A stretch of DNA of 64,000 bases. Source: Huaxiibacter chinensis. Lineage in GTDB: Bacteria; Pseudomonadota; Gammaproteobacteria; Enterobacterales; Enterobacteriaceae. This document shows, in pieces, positions 19,998 to 26,425 of this stretch. The stretch is taken from positions 248,001 to 312,000 of the forward strand of contig NZ_JAJVHF010000001.1 in the NCBI RefSeq assembly GCF_022171985.1, read 5' to 3'. Both the position numbers and the translations under genes were made by a program. Every line of letters begins with the position of its first letter. The first letter of the stretch is position 1. Under the pieces are notes generated by a model, which ran no database searches, had not been told where the DNA came from, and saw only the letters and a list, made by a program, of their open reading frames with translations.

Positions 19998-21185
19998 ATG
20001 ACCACCACCACTCAACCTTCTGCAAAAGATCGGGCCTTGCTGATCGCGGGCATTCTGATGATTGCCACCACGCTGCGCGTCACCTTTACGGGGGCGGCGC
20101 CGCTTTTAGATATGATTCGCAGCGATTACGGGCTGACCACGGCCCAAACCGGCCTGCTCACTACGCTCCCGCTGCTGGCTTTTGCCCTGATCTCCCCGCT
20201 GGCGGCAGGCACCGCGCGCCGGATTGGCATGGAGCGTAGCCTGTTTATCTCCCTGATCCTGATCTGTGCAGGCATCGGGATCCGTTCGCTGCCCTCCGCC
20301 GCGCTGCTCTTTACGGGCACGGCCGTCATCGGCTGCGGTATCGCCCTGGGCAATGTGTTACTGCCTGGTCTGATAAAGCGCGATTTCCCTGGGCATGTCG
20401 CCAGGCTTACCGGGGCGTATTCCCTGACAATGGGCGCGGCTGCCGCCTTCGGCTCCGCGCTGGTGGTGCCTCTGGCCCTGGCCGGTGCGGGCTGGCATAA
20501 CGCCTTGCTGATGCTGATGGCATTCCCGCTGCTGGCGCTGTTCCTGTGGCTCCCCCAGTGGCGTGCAAAACAAACCTCGCCGTTGACCGGTGCCCGTGCC
20601 TTGCACAATCGCGGTATCTGGCGCTCGGCGCTGGCGTGGCAGGTGACGCTCTTTCTCGGGATAAACTCGCTCGTCTACTACGTCATTATTGGCTGGCTGC
20701 CCGCCATCCTGATCAGCCAGGGCTATAGCGAAACCCAGGCGGGTTCCATGCACGGACTGCTTCAGCTGGCGACGGCGGCGCCGGGGCTGGCGGTTCCCCT
20801 TCTGCTGCATCGTATGAAGGATCAGCGCGGCATCGCAGGTTTCGCGGCGTTGCTGTGTGCCGTGAGCGCGGCGGGTTTTTGGATGATTCCCGGGCAGGCG
20901 GTGCTGTGGACGCTGATCTTTGGTTTTGGATCGGGAGCGACGATGATTCTGGGCCTGACGTTTATTGGTCTGCGTGCCAGCTCTGCGCATCAGGCCGCCG
21001 CGCTTTCCGGTATGGCGCAATCCGTCGGTTATTTGCTGGCCGCTTGTGGACCGCCGCTGATGGGGAAAATCCACGATACCGCTGGCGACTGGCGCATCCC
21101 GCTGCTGGTCTGTGCGTTTGCCGCCGTGGTGATGGCTTTTTGTGGCGTCCTCGCCGGGCGCGATCGCGAAATCACGCCCGGCTGA
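19998..21185 (+). CDS. nimT: MFS exporter NimT (YeaN), 2-nitroimidazole type
   Basis: A 395-residue major facilitator of the cyanate/CynX-like group with about 12 spans, matching E. coli NimT nearly along its length (LIAGILMIATTLRVTFTGAAPLL at the N-terminus is shared in pattern). In E. coli it exports 2-nitroimidazole and is repressed by NimR. The divergent nimR gene supports the same control. Its normal substrate is not known. An AAGAGA ribosome site lies in front of the ATG. Confidence 0.9.
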   Translation: MTTTTQPSAKDRALLIAGILMIATTLRVTFTGAAPLLDMIRSDYGLTTAQTGLLTTLPLLAFALISPLAAGTARRIGMERSLFISLILICAGIGIRSLPSAALLFTGTAVIGCGIALGNVLLPGLIKRDFPGHVARLTGAYSLTMGAAAAFGSALVVPLALAGAGWHNALLMLMAFPLLALFLWLPQWRAKQTSPLTGARALHNRGIWRSALAWQVTLFLGINSLVYYVIIGWLPAILISQGYSETQAGSMHGLLQLATAAPGLAVPLLLHRMKDQRGIAGFAALLCAVSAAGFWMIPGQAVLWTLIFGFGSGATMILGLTFIGLRASSAHQAAALSGMAQSVGYLLAACGPPLMGKIHDTAGDWRIPLLVCAFAAVVMAFCGVLAGRDREITPG

Positions 21186-21214
21186 GTGTTCAGGCAGGCC
21201 AAAACCCTGCCCCT

Positions 21215-21922
21215 TTATCCCCGGGCGGCGCGAAGCATGGCATGAACCAGCGGGACAGGTCGCCCGGCCAGCGCACCGCGCTCATGCTGAAACAGCGTCC
21301 CCACGAAGAACGGATGGGTGATCAGCTCCACCGCCCGGATGTCACCCTGATCGTCCCAGCCCGTTACCCGCATATCGCCGCTCTCCAGCGCCAGCGCAAA
21401 CTCGGGCGAGACACCATAGTTGCAGTGATACCCCTCTTCAATCTCTAACTTTCCGTACGCTTTCGCAATCAGGGTGTTGGGACGCAGTTCAATGGCATCG
21501 GTTTTTTCCACCAGCGAACAGGTTAAAGGTGCAATGACCATTCGCCCTTCACTGTCAATTTCAGCGTGGGCCGCATCCGCCCAGCCCAGCACGTTACGGG
21601 CATACTCAATTAACGCATGCTGAAAGCCGCCGCAGGTCCCCAGAAACGGGACACTGTTCTCACGCGCGTAGCGTGCAGCGATAAAGGCCGCCTCGGTATT
21701 TTTATAGGGGCTTGCGGGCACCAGCCAGATAGCATCGTAACCGACCAGGTCTTCCGGGCTGGTCAGCTCGGGCGTGGCGATCCAGTCGTAATCGGCGGTT
21801 AACTCCAGCACTGCGGCAGCGTCATCGATCGCCAGTGGAATGGCCTGATGTGCAATAACCTCAGCGTTATAATCGCCCACAAGGGCAATACGAAGCGTGT
21901 CTTTAAGCGGGGAGAGTTCCAT
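21215..21922 (-). CDS. Class I glutamine amidotransferase-like protein (CTP synthase C-terminal-like)
   Basis: A 235-residue stand-alone domain resembling the glutaminase half of CTP synthase, without the synthetase half. It opens with IALVGDYNAEVIAHQAIPLA. The nucleophile elbow is FLGTCGGFQHALIEY (about residues 95-109), which keeps the catalytic Cys. The expected late His/Glu pair is less clear, with HPFFVGTLFQHE near residues 205-216 as the best candidate. Its partner and product are unknown. The ATG at 21922 has an AAGGA site; a 12-residue longer start has none. It is divergent from the DUF523 gene and convergent with nimT. Confidence 0.75.
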   Translation of the reverse strand: MELSPLKDTLRIALVGDYNAEVIAHQAIPLAIDDAAAVLELTADYDWIATPELTSPEDLVGYDAIWLVPASPYKNTEAAFIAARYARENSVPFLGTCGGFQHALIEYARNVLGWADAAHAEIDSEGRMVIAPLTCSLVEKTDAIELRPNTLIAKAYGKLEIEEGYHCNYGVSPEFALALESGDMRVTGWDDQGDIRAVELITHPFFVGTLFQHERGALAGRPVPLVHAMLRAARG

Positions 21923-22070
21923 GCGAGGGTCCTTATGCGAATAATTATCCGATAACATAAGGAACCTCAGACTACCGATCTTTTGCCGCTATCACAATAC
22001 CTTAAAATCGGTGGGCAAAAGTCTGTTGTCAGAATGTGATAGCCTGTTTTCTTTCTGTTCGAGGGGCAAC

Positions 22071-22574
22071 ATGAAGACAAAAATCCTGGTCAGCGCCTGC
22101 CTGATGGGCCACAAGGTGCGGTATAACGGCAGCGAAAAGGCCGCCCTTACGGCCACATTAAAAGACTGGCATGCACAAGGCAGATTGGTCACGCACTGCC
22201 CTGAACTGGCGGCCGGTCTCTCTGTTCCGCGTCTGCCCGCTGAGATTGTTTCGGGCACCGGACAGGATGTAATGGCAGGCCGGGCGCGTATACTGGAAAG
22301 CGATGGCACAGACGTGACGGAACACTATCAGCTTGCCGCCTGGCTGGCCCTGAAGGCAGCGCAGGAAGCAGGCTGTAGCGCGGCTTTGCTGACCGATGGC
22401 AGCCCGACCTGCGGCAGTGACAATATTTATAGCGGCCATTTTAACGGGCAAAAACGTGACGGGATGGGTGTGGCAGCAGCCTTGCTGAATGCACACGGGA
22501 TAACAGTCTTCCCGGAAAGCCGGCTGGAAGAACTGATCGACTGGGTTAAGGAGCGAGAGAATGATTCAGTGTAA
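22071..22574 (+). CDS. DUF523 family protein (YbbK-like)
   Basis: A 167-residue small cytoplasmic protein of the DUF523 family. Conserved cysteines lie in ILVSACLMGHKVRYNG (near residues 5-20), VTHCPELAAGL (about residues 40-50) and LTDGSPTCGS (about residues 106-115), a pattern suggesting a metal or iron-sulfur site, though this is inference. A GAGGGG site precedes MKTKILV; longer reading is unsupported. It overlaps yeaO by 14 bases and is surely translated with it. No function is established for this family as encoded here. Confidence 0.85.
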   Translation: MKTKILVSACLMGHKVRYNGSEKAALTATLKDWHAQGRLVTHCPELAAGLSVPRLPAEIVSGTGQDVMAGRARILESDGTDVTEHYQLAAWLALKAAQEAGCSAALLTDGSPTCGSDNIYSGHFNGQKRDGMGVAAALLNAHGITVFPESRLEELIDWVKERENDSV

Positions 22575-22914
22575 ACGGGTATACGACGACGCCAGTAAAA
22601 ACGATGGCTATCGAATTCTTGTCGACAGACTCTGGCCGCGCGGGGTGCGCAAGGCGGATTTGGCCTTCGACGAGTGGTGCAAAATCCTCACCCCCTCGAG
22701 CGAGTTGCGTAAGGCCTTTCACGGCGAAACGATAGATTTTGCCAGCTTCAGTGACGCATACCGTCAGGAGCTGGCGCAGCACGAAGACGAAGGACGACGC
22801 ATTGCCGCCCTTGCCGCTCAGCAGACGGTTACCCTGCTCTATGGCGCCAAAAATACCGGGCAAAATCACGCCCTGGTACTGGCCGACTGGTTACGCCATC
22901 TGAAAATCAGTTAA
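22561..22914 (+). CDS. yeaO: DUF488 family protein YeaO
   Basis: A 117-residue DUF488 protein aligning with E. coli YeaO. Family marks are the N-terminal KRVYDDASKNDGYRILVDRLWPRG (conserved Arg and Asp), the mid LTPSSELRKAFH segment and the late TLLYGAKNTGQNHALVL. The function is unknown. The start lies inside the end of the DUF523 gene, with a GGAGCGAGAG ribosome site within that gene, indicating translational coupling. Its stop overlaps the end of the convergent unknown gene by 8 bases. Confidence 0.92.
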   Translation: MIQCKRVYDDASKNDGYRILVDRLWPRGVRKADLAFDEWCKILTPSSELRKAFHGETIDFASFSDAYRQELAQHEDEGRRIAALAAQQTVTLLYGAKNTGQNHALVLADWLRHLKIS

Positions 22915-23212
22915 CGGTGAAGGCATCCACCGCATACGGCGCATCTTCTGGCGTCAGGGGCATTAAATGCTCCGGTCGCACAAAGGCAAAACCGTGTTGA
23001 TGGTCAAACGAGGTAATGTCGCCGGTGACCAGCCACAGGGCGCGATCCGCCGTAGCCGGTAATTCCGTCATGACGCCATTAACGGGATTCAAAAAACGCT
23101 GCCCTGGCTGGCAGAGCGCAAATAGCTCAACGGATTTACCGATATTTCGGCGCCCTGCTGATGTGCGGGCACCAATAATAATGGCGAGGCTACCCGGTTT
23201 TAACTGAAACAT
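22907..23212 (-). CDS. Conserved-looking protein of unknown function
   Basis: A 101-residue protein that I do not recognise. It begins MFQLKPGSLAIIIGAR, a pattern resembling small SH3-like barrels, then RRNIGKSVELFALCQPGQRF, and ends PYAVDAFTVN; it has no signal peptide or membrane span. An AGAGAAG site precedes the ATG on the minus strand. Its 3' end overlaps yeaO by 8 bases. Normal-looking codon use and a clear ribosome site support a real gene, but no function can be given. Similar short proteins occur in phages and enterics, so transfer is possible. Confidence 0.7.
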   Translation of the reverse strand: MFQLKPGSLAIIIGARTSAGRRNIGKSVELFALCQPGQRFLNPVNGVMTELPATADRALWLVTGDITSFDHQHGFAFVRPEHLMPLTPEDAPYAVDAFTVN

Positions 23213-23292
23213 ACTTCTCTCGCGGTGTTAACGGCCAATGAAAGGCTAAGATAATTCCTAATGAGAAGTTTATCGCAGACCAGAGGCAAATG

Positions 23293-23535
23293 TCACCTGG
23301 TGGACGCAGGATGATCGCGACGGAACAGCGTCCACTCATCAACGACTTCACCGCCAGGCAATTTACATTCGGTACGCACACCTTGCGGGCTTTGAACCGG
23401 AACGCGCGCTCCCCCTTTATCCATGCAGTATACCGCAGCCGGATTGGCCATGCCTGTCTGCGGCGGTTCAGGCGCGTCAGGTGCCGTAGAGCACGCGGTG
23501 AGGGGCAAAATGAGTGCGAGGAACAGATAACGCAT
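23293..23535 (-). CDS. yoaF: Small outer-membrane-type lipoprotein YoaF (DUF333)
   Basis: An 80-residue lipoprotein. The lipobox LTAC (residues 12-15) ends an 14-residue signal peptide, and the mature part carries the DUF333 core AAVYCMDKGGARVPVQ and CKLPGGEVVDEWTLFRR. It aligns with E. coli YoaF. The role is unknown; DUF333 proteins bind no known ligand. It is divergent from dgcP, as in E. coli, with a shared 219-base control region. Confidence 0.9.
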   Translation of the reverse strand: MRYLFLALILPLTACSTAPDAPEPPQTGMANPAAVYCMDKGGARVPVQSPQGVRTECKLPGGEVVDEWTLFRRDHPASTR

Positions 23536-23754
23536 GCATGTCTCCTTATAAAATGCAGTGATATAAGACTACCCTGTCATCGTCGCGTTCTCCATGATTT
23601 CTGGCGTAAACCTGCACGTTTCATTCCTGGCGCTAACGCGTTTCCCTTACCCTCGGGGCTTTTTTCGTTTGTCGCCTATCCGGTGACGCTGCAAATATAT
23701 AAAATTTTTTTAATTCATGTTTTACTATGCCGGAGTCGAAAATTTCAGCATAAC

Positions 23755-24825
23755 ATGCAGATATTGACACCTTCTGCATGGGAGTTTACCCATTTCATGT
23801 CGGACATCATTCTTGCCCGTGTCTCAGAAACCCTCGCAACCGAACAATCCCTTGAAAGCCTGGTACGTCAGTTACTGGAAATGCTTGAGATTGTTACCGA
23901 GATGGAATCGACCTATCTGACGAAGGTCGATATTAACGCCCGGCTGCAACACATTCTGTATGCGCGAAACAGCAAACAGATGCAGATCCCCGAAGGGCTG
24001 AGCGTTCCATGGGGCGACACGCTGTGCAAGCGCGCCCTCGACAGCGGGACGTTTTTCAGTAATGAGGTGGCGGAGCGGTGGCCTGATTGCGATGCGGCTA
24101 AAGCGCTGGGGATCACAACCTATGTGAGTATTCCGGTTCATCTGGCCGATGGTTACCTGTACGGCACCTTATGTGCGACCAGCACCGACAAGAAATTGCT
24201 CAGCAATCGTGGCGAACAGGTGCTGCGGCTCTTTGCGGGTCTGATCGGGCAATATATTCAGAAAGAGTCGCTGGTGATGCAGCTACGCGAGGCGAACGCC
24301 GCCCTTATTGCTCACTCGTACACGGATGCCCTGACCGGGTTACCGAATCGGCGGGCCATCTTCGAAAATCTGACCACGTTGTTTTCTCTGGCGCGCCATC
24401 TCAGACGCAAAGCCATCATTGCCTTTATTGACCTGGATGATTTTAAGCTCATCAACGACCAGCTGGGCCATGAAGCCGGGGACCAGTTTCTGGTTGAGGT
24501 GGGTAAGCGTCTCACCGCCAGTCAGACTGAGGACGATATTGTTGGCCGACTGGGCGGCGATGAGTTTTTGGTAGCCTGCCTGAGCCAGAGCGACAACGCG
24601 GCGGAAAACGGTCAGCTCAACGTGATTAAAACGCAGATTAGCGCCAGCATTGCCGGTGATTACTGGCTGGGAAGCGTTCATATTGTCTATCCCGGGGCCA
24701 GTCTCGGCATCGTGGAGGTTGACCCTTCAACCACGGATGCAGACACCGCATTGCGGGCTGCGGATACGGCAATGTACCGGGATAAGAAAGGTAAGCAGAA
24801 AACCCGCTTTCTCCCTGAGGCGTAA
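23755..24825 (+). CDS. dgcP: Diguanylate cyclase DgcP (YeaP), GAF-GGDEF
   Basis: A 356-residue cyclic di-GMP synthase with an N-terminal GAF domain (about residues 30-185) and a C-terminal GGDEF domain with an intact GRLGGDEF active site (GGDEF near residues 267-271). It aligns with E. coli YeaP/DgcP. The first start, MQILTPSAW, is favoured because E. coli also has a short extension before MSDxIIARVS; an alternative is ATG at 23797. Neither start has a strong ribosome site. The open frame reaches far upstream of the likely start, but that part overlaps yoaF antisense and is not coding. Confidence 0.9.
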   Translation: MQILTPSAWEFTHFMSDIILARVSETLATEQSLESLVRQLLEMLEIVTEMESTYLTKVDINARLQHILYARNSKQMQIPEGLSVPWGDTLCKRALDSGTFFSNEVAERWPDCDAAKALGITTYVSIPVHLADGYLYGTLCATSTDKKLLSNRGEQVLRLFAGLIGQYIQKESLVMQLREANAALIAHSYTDALTGLPNRRAIFENLTTLFSLARHLRRKAIIAFIDLDDFKLINDQLGHEAGDQFLVEVGKRLTASQTEDDIVGRLGGDEFLVACLSQSDNAAENGQLNVIKTQISASIAGDYWLGSVHIVYPGASLGIVEVDPSTTDADTALRAADTAMYRDKKGKQKTRFLPEA

Positions 24826-24868
24826 CCTCGTACACTCTGCACGCATCAAAACCCAATAAGGGGACGTC

Positions 24869-24967
24869 ATGAGAATCGGAATACTTTTCCCGGTCGTTAT
24901 TTTTATTACGGCTGTGGTGTTTTTAACGTGGTTTTTTGTCGGCGGTTATGCCGCACCGGGGGCATGA
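24869..24967 (+). CDS. yoaK: Small membrane protein YoaK
   Basis: A 32-residue single-span protein, MRIGILFPVV... to GGYAAPGA, nearly identical to E. coli YoaK. It has a hydrophobic segment at about residues 6-24 and an AAGGGG site nine bases before the ATG. It lies 43 bases after dgcP and its stop codon directly abuts the yoaJ start, so the pair is probably translated together. Function unknown. Confidence 0.88.
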   Translation: MRIGILFPVVIFITAVVFLTWFFVGGYAAPGA

Positions 24968-25042
24968 ATGAAAAAAACGACCATTATTATGCTGATCGTC
25001 GCCATTGTTGCGGTCGCAGGCACTCAGCTTGGCTGGTGGTGA
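24968..25042 (+). CDS. yoaJ: Small membrane protein YoaJ
   Basis: A 24-residue single-span protein, MKKTTIIMLIVAIVAV to TQLGWW, clearly the ortholog of E. coli YoaJ. Its ATG follows the yoaK stop with no gap, which points to coupled translation. A terminator follows after 13 bases. Function unknown. Confidence 0.88.
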   Translation: MKKTTIIMLIVAIVAVAGTQLGWW

Positions 25043-25054
25043 AATTTATCACGT

Positions 25055-25081
25055 AAAAAGGCTGCCAGAGGGCAGCCTTTT
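25055..25081. terminator. Bidirectional terminator between yoaJ and yeaQ
   Basis: GGCTGCC / GGCAGCC with an AGAG loop has an A-run before and a T-run after, so it can serve both the dgcP-yoaKJ transcript and the convergent yeaQ gene. Confidence 0.85.
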
Positions 25082-25098
25082 AATGAGTTAGTCTTTGC

Positions 25099-25347
25099 TT
25101 AGCTTTTGATCTTTCTGTAGATAAACAACACTACCAGCGCACCAATCACCGCGACAGCAAAACTCCCCATATTGAAGCCGTCAACTTTACCAAAACCAAA
25201 CAAGGTGCTGATCCAGCCACCTACAACGGCACCTACGACCCCCAGAATGACGGTCACAAAGAAACCACCGCCATCTTTGCCCGGCATGATCCACTTCGCC
25301 AGAATACCTGCAATAAGCCCAAAGATAATCCAGGATAAAATTCCCAT
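25099..25347 (-). CDS. yeaQ: GlsB/YeaQ/YmgE family membrane stress protein
   Basis: An 82-residue glycine-rich membrane protein of the transglycosylase-associated (GlsB/YeaQ/YmgE) family with three hydrophobic spans (about residues 3-21, 27-49, 57-77). Motifs are FGLIAGILAKWIMPGKDGGG and GVVGAVVGGW. It aligns with E. coli YeaQ. Despite the family name, no enzymatic activity is established; members are induced by general stress. A GGAGAGGAAAACG site precedes the ATG. The ryhB-2 locus lies next to it, the arrangement known for IsrE in Salmonella. Confidence 0.93.
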   Translation of the reverse strand: MGILSWIIFGLIAGILAKWIMPGKDGGGFFVTVILGVVGAVVGGWISTLFGFGKVDGFNMGSFAVAVIGALVVLFIYRKIKS

Positions 25348-25513
25348 CGTTTTCCTCTCCGTATGGTTTTTGTCATTAAATCAACGACACCGAAAAGGAT
25401 AGCACAGGATCTGAGAAAGGAAATTTGTGACATTCATCACGTGGATTGTTTGCATACTTTATAAGCAACACGGTAAAACGCACCACACAAAAGATGGGGT
25501 TGCATCTTCCTTT

Positions 25514-25532
25514 GAGAAAGATTATCTTTCTC
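25514..25532. promoter_or_regulatory. Fur box of the RyhB-2 sRNA
   Basis: GAGAAAGATTATCTTTCTC is a perfect 9-1-9 palindrome, close to the Fur consensus, placed directly before and overlapping the presumed promoter of the RyhB-type RNA. A TTGAGA -35 element begins two bases earlier at 25512. Confidence 0.85.
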
Positions 25533-25544
25533 ATTACTGAATAG

Positions 25545-25629
25545 TTGAGTGAAACGCTCAGGTATTTAGTACGACATTGCTCACATTGCTTCCAGTATTT
25601 CTTGCCCACTTTTTAGTGGGCTTTTTTTT
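25545..25629 (+). ncRNA. ryhB-2: RyhB-2 / IsrE-type iron-regulated small RNA
   Basis: An approximately 85-base RNA gene. The core ACGACATTGCTCACATTG and the following CTTCCAGTATT (25571-25599) are identical to the mRNA-pairing core of E. coli RyhB. A short 5' hairpin (TGAGTG / CGCTCA) precedes it, and a terminator stem GCCCAC / GTGGGC with TTTTTTTT ends it (25604-25629), providing the Hfq-binding tail. The Fur box in front means expression under iron starvation. RyhB-type RNAs base-pair with and repress mRNAs of iron-using proteins. Salmonella carries two copies, and the copy beside yeaQ is RyhB-2 (IsrE), matching this position. The start is estimated from promoter geometry. Confidence 0.9.
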
Positions 25630-25735
25630 GCCCCATGCGCAGCGATTTCCCCTCCCTACCCGCTTTAATAGCTTGAATATCCTCACAAGCCGACTACGCT
25701 TACTTCACCAAAAACAGCTGGAACCAATTGATGTT

Positions 25736-25828
25736 ATGAATGTTTCAAGCCGATTCGTTGTTTTGTTAAACCTGACTGCCGCCAGTATGCTGATGGTGCT
25801 CCTGTCCGTGCGGTTTGACTGGCTCTGA
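25736..25828 (+). CDS. yncL: Small membrane protein, YncL-like
   Basis: A 30-residue single-span peptide, MNVSSRFVVLLNLTAAS to LSVRFDWL, with a hydrophobic stretch at about residues 7-23. It resembles a 31-residue E. coli membrane protein that begins MNVSSRTVVLINFF and which I recall as YncL. The ribosome site is weak (TGGA nine or more bases upstream). It lies 107 bases after the ryhB-2 terminator, so it has its own promoter if expressed. A longer reading in frame starting at 25577 runs through the sRNA terminator and is not believable. Confidence 0.65.
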   Translation: MNVSSRFVVLLNLTAASMLMVLLSVRFDWL

Positions 25829-26011
25829 TCTGAGCACACCCGACGCATGATCGGGCGATTAACGCCGTGACGACGAGACCTTCGTCGTCACGCGTAACGG
25901 CGTGTAATTGTCGCATCGGTTCGCAGGGGCCTGCGGGAGTTGTCACACTGGTAACGCGGTGCCTTACAGGGGTGGAAAAAGAGCTAACGCCTGCACGCCT
26001 TTCAGACAATG
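25829..26011. other. Hairpin-rich intergenic stretch without a recognised gene
   Basis: About 180 bases between the YncL-like gene and the next terminator show several strong inverted repeats. The largest is CGTGACGACGA / TCGTCGTCACG around GACCT (25866-25892), nested inside ACGCC (25862-25866) and GGCGT (25899-25903). A second is CGCAGG / CCTGCG (25922-25935). No T-run follows either stem. An antisense open frame of 91 codons crosses it but looks like a chance reading. It could be a small structured RNA or a degenerate repeat. Confidence 0.4.
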
Positions 26012-26031
26012 AAAAACCGCCCGAAGGCGGT
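26012..26031 (-). terminator. Terminator of the 70-residue unknown gene
   Basis: On the minus strand ACCGCC / GGCGGT with a TTCG tetraloop is followed by TTTTT, 11 bases after the stop codon of the gene at 26042. Confidence 0.85.
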
Positions 26032-26041
26032 CAGCAGAGGA

Positions 26042-26254
26042 TTAATGGTGGGTGATCTCCCCGGCGCTGTGCCTTGGACCAATTCGCCCTGCTTCAATTA
26101 AGATCTCTTCGATGAGTTCTTCCAGGCACTCACGTCCGTGATGATCGCAAATCAGGTGCACCTGTCGAGAAATCTCTTCCGTTTTCATGCCATCGCATAA
26201 TGCTGATTTCAACATTATCGACGCCCAGCGTTTCGCTTCAGAATGAGTCAGCAT
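26042..26254 (-). CDS. Small protein of unknown function (70 residues)
   Basis: A 70-residue soluble-looking protein, MLTHSEAKRWASIMLKSA... to HSAGEITHH, which I cannot name. It is helix-rich with acidic LEELIEEILIEAG near residues 44-56 and a histidine-rich end. A strong GGAGGGG site lies immediately upstream of this ATG, better than for the 28-residue longer alternative, and a clear terminator follows, so it is very likely a real single-gene transcript. It sits between ryhB-2/yncL-like and icd, in the junction region. Nothing in it suggests an enzyme. Confidence 0.75.
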   Translation of the reverse strand: MLTHSEAKRWASIMLKSALCDGMKTEEISRQVHLICDHHGRECLEELIEEILIEAGRIGPRHSAGEITHH

Positions 26255-26373
26255 AACCCCTCCGATATAGGTTACCTCTCTAAGCGTAGCTAGCCGGAAA
26301 CGAATCACAAGGGAATTTACGCCATCAAAATGCAACACATTTTTACAGACGACGCGGGGCTGGCATTAAGACG

Positions 26374-26407
26374 AAAAAAAACGGGAACCCATCGGCTCCC
26401 GTTTTTG
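26374..26407. terminator. icd terminator (bidirectional form)
   Basis: A stem ACGGGA / TCCCGT with a longer loop is flanked by a run of A and a run of T, and lies 19 bases after the icd stop on the minus strand. Confidence 0.78.
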
Positions 26408-26425
26408 TTTAACCCTGAGTCTGGA

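Noticed and set aside
21215..21922. Full CTP synthase gene
   Set aside because: Only the glutaminase-like part is present; the synthetase half with its P-loop is absent.
23290..23754. Upstream extension of the dgcP frame
   Set aside because: It is antisense to yoaF and rich in Arg/Cys without domain sense; E. coli DgcP begins just before the MSDxII motif.
25577..25828. 83-residue reading in frame with the YncL-like peptide
   Set aside because: It begins inside the ryhB-2 core and would cross its terminator; only the last 30 codons resemble a known peptide.
25734..26009. 91-codon minus-strand frame over the hairpin-rich gap
   Set aside because: No ribosome site and no family; the inverted repeats alone explain the lack of stops.
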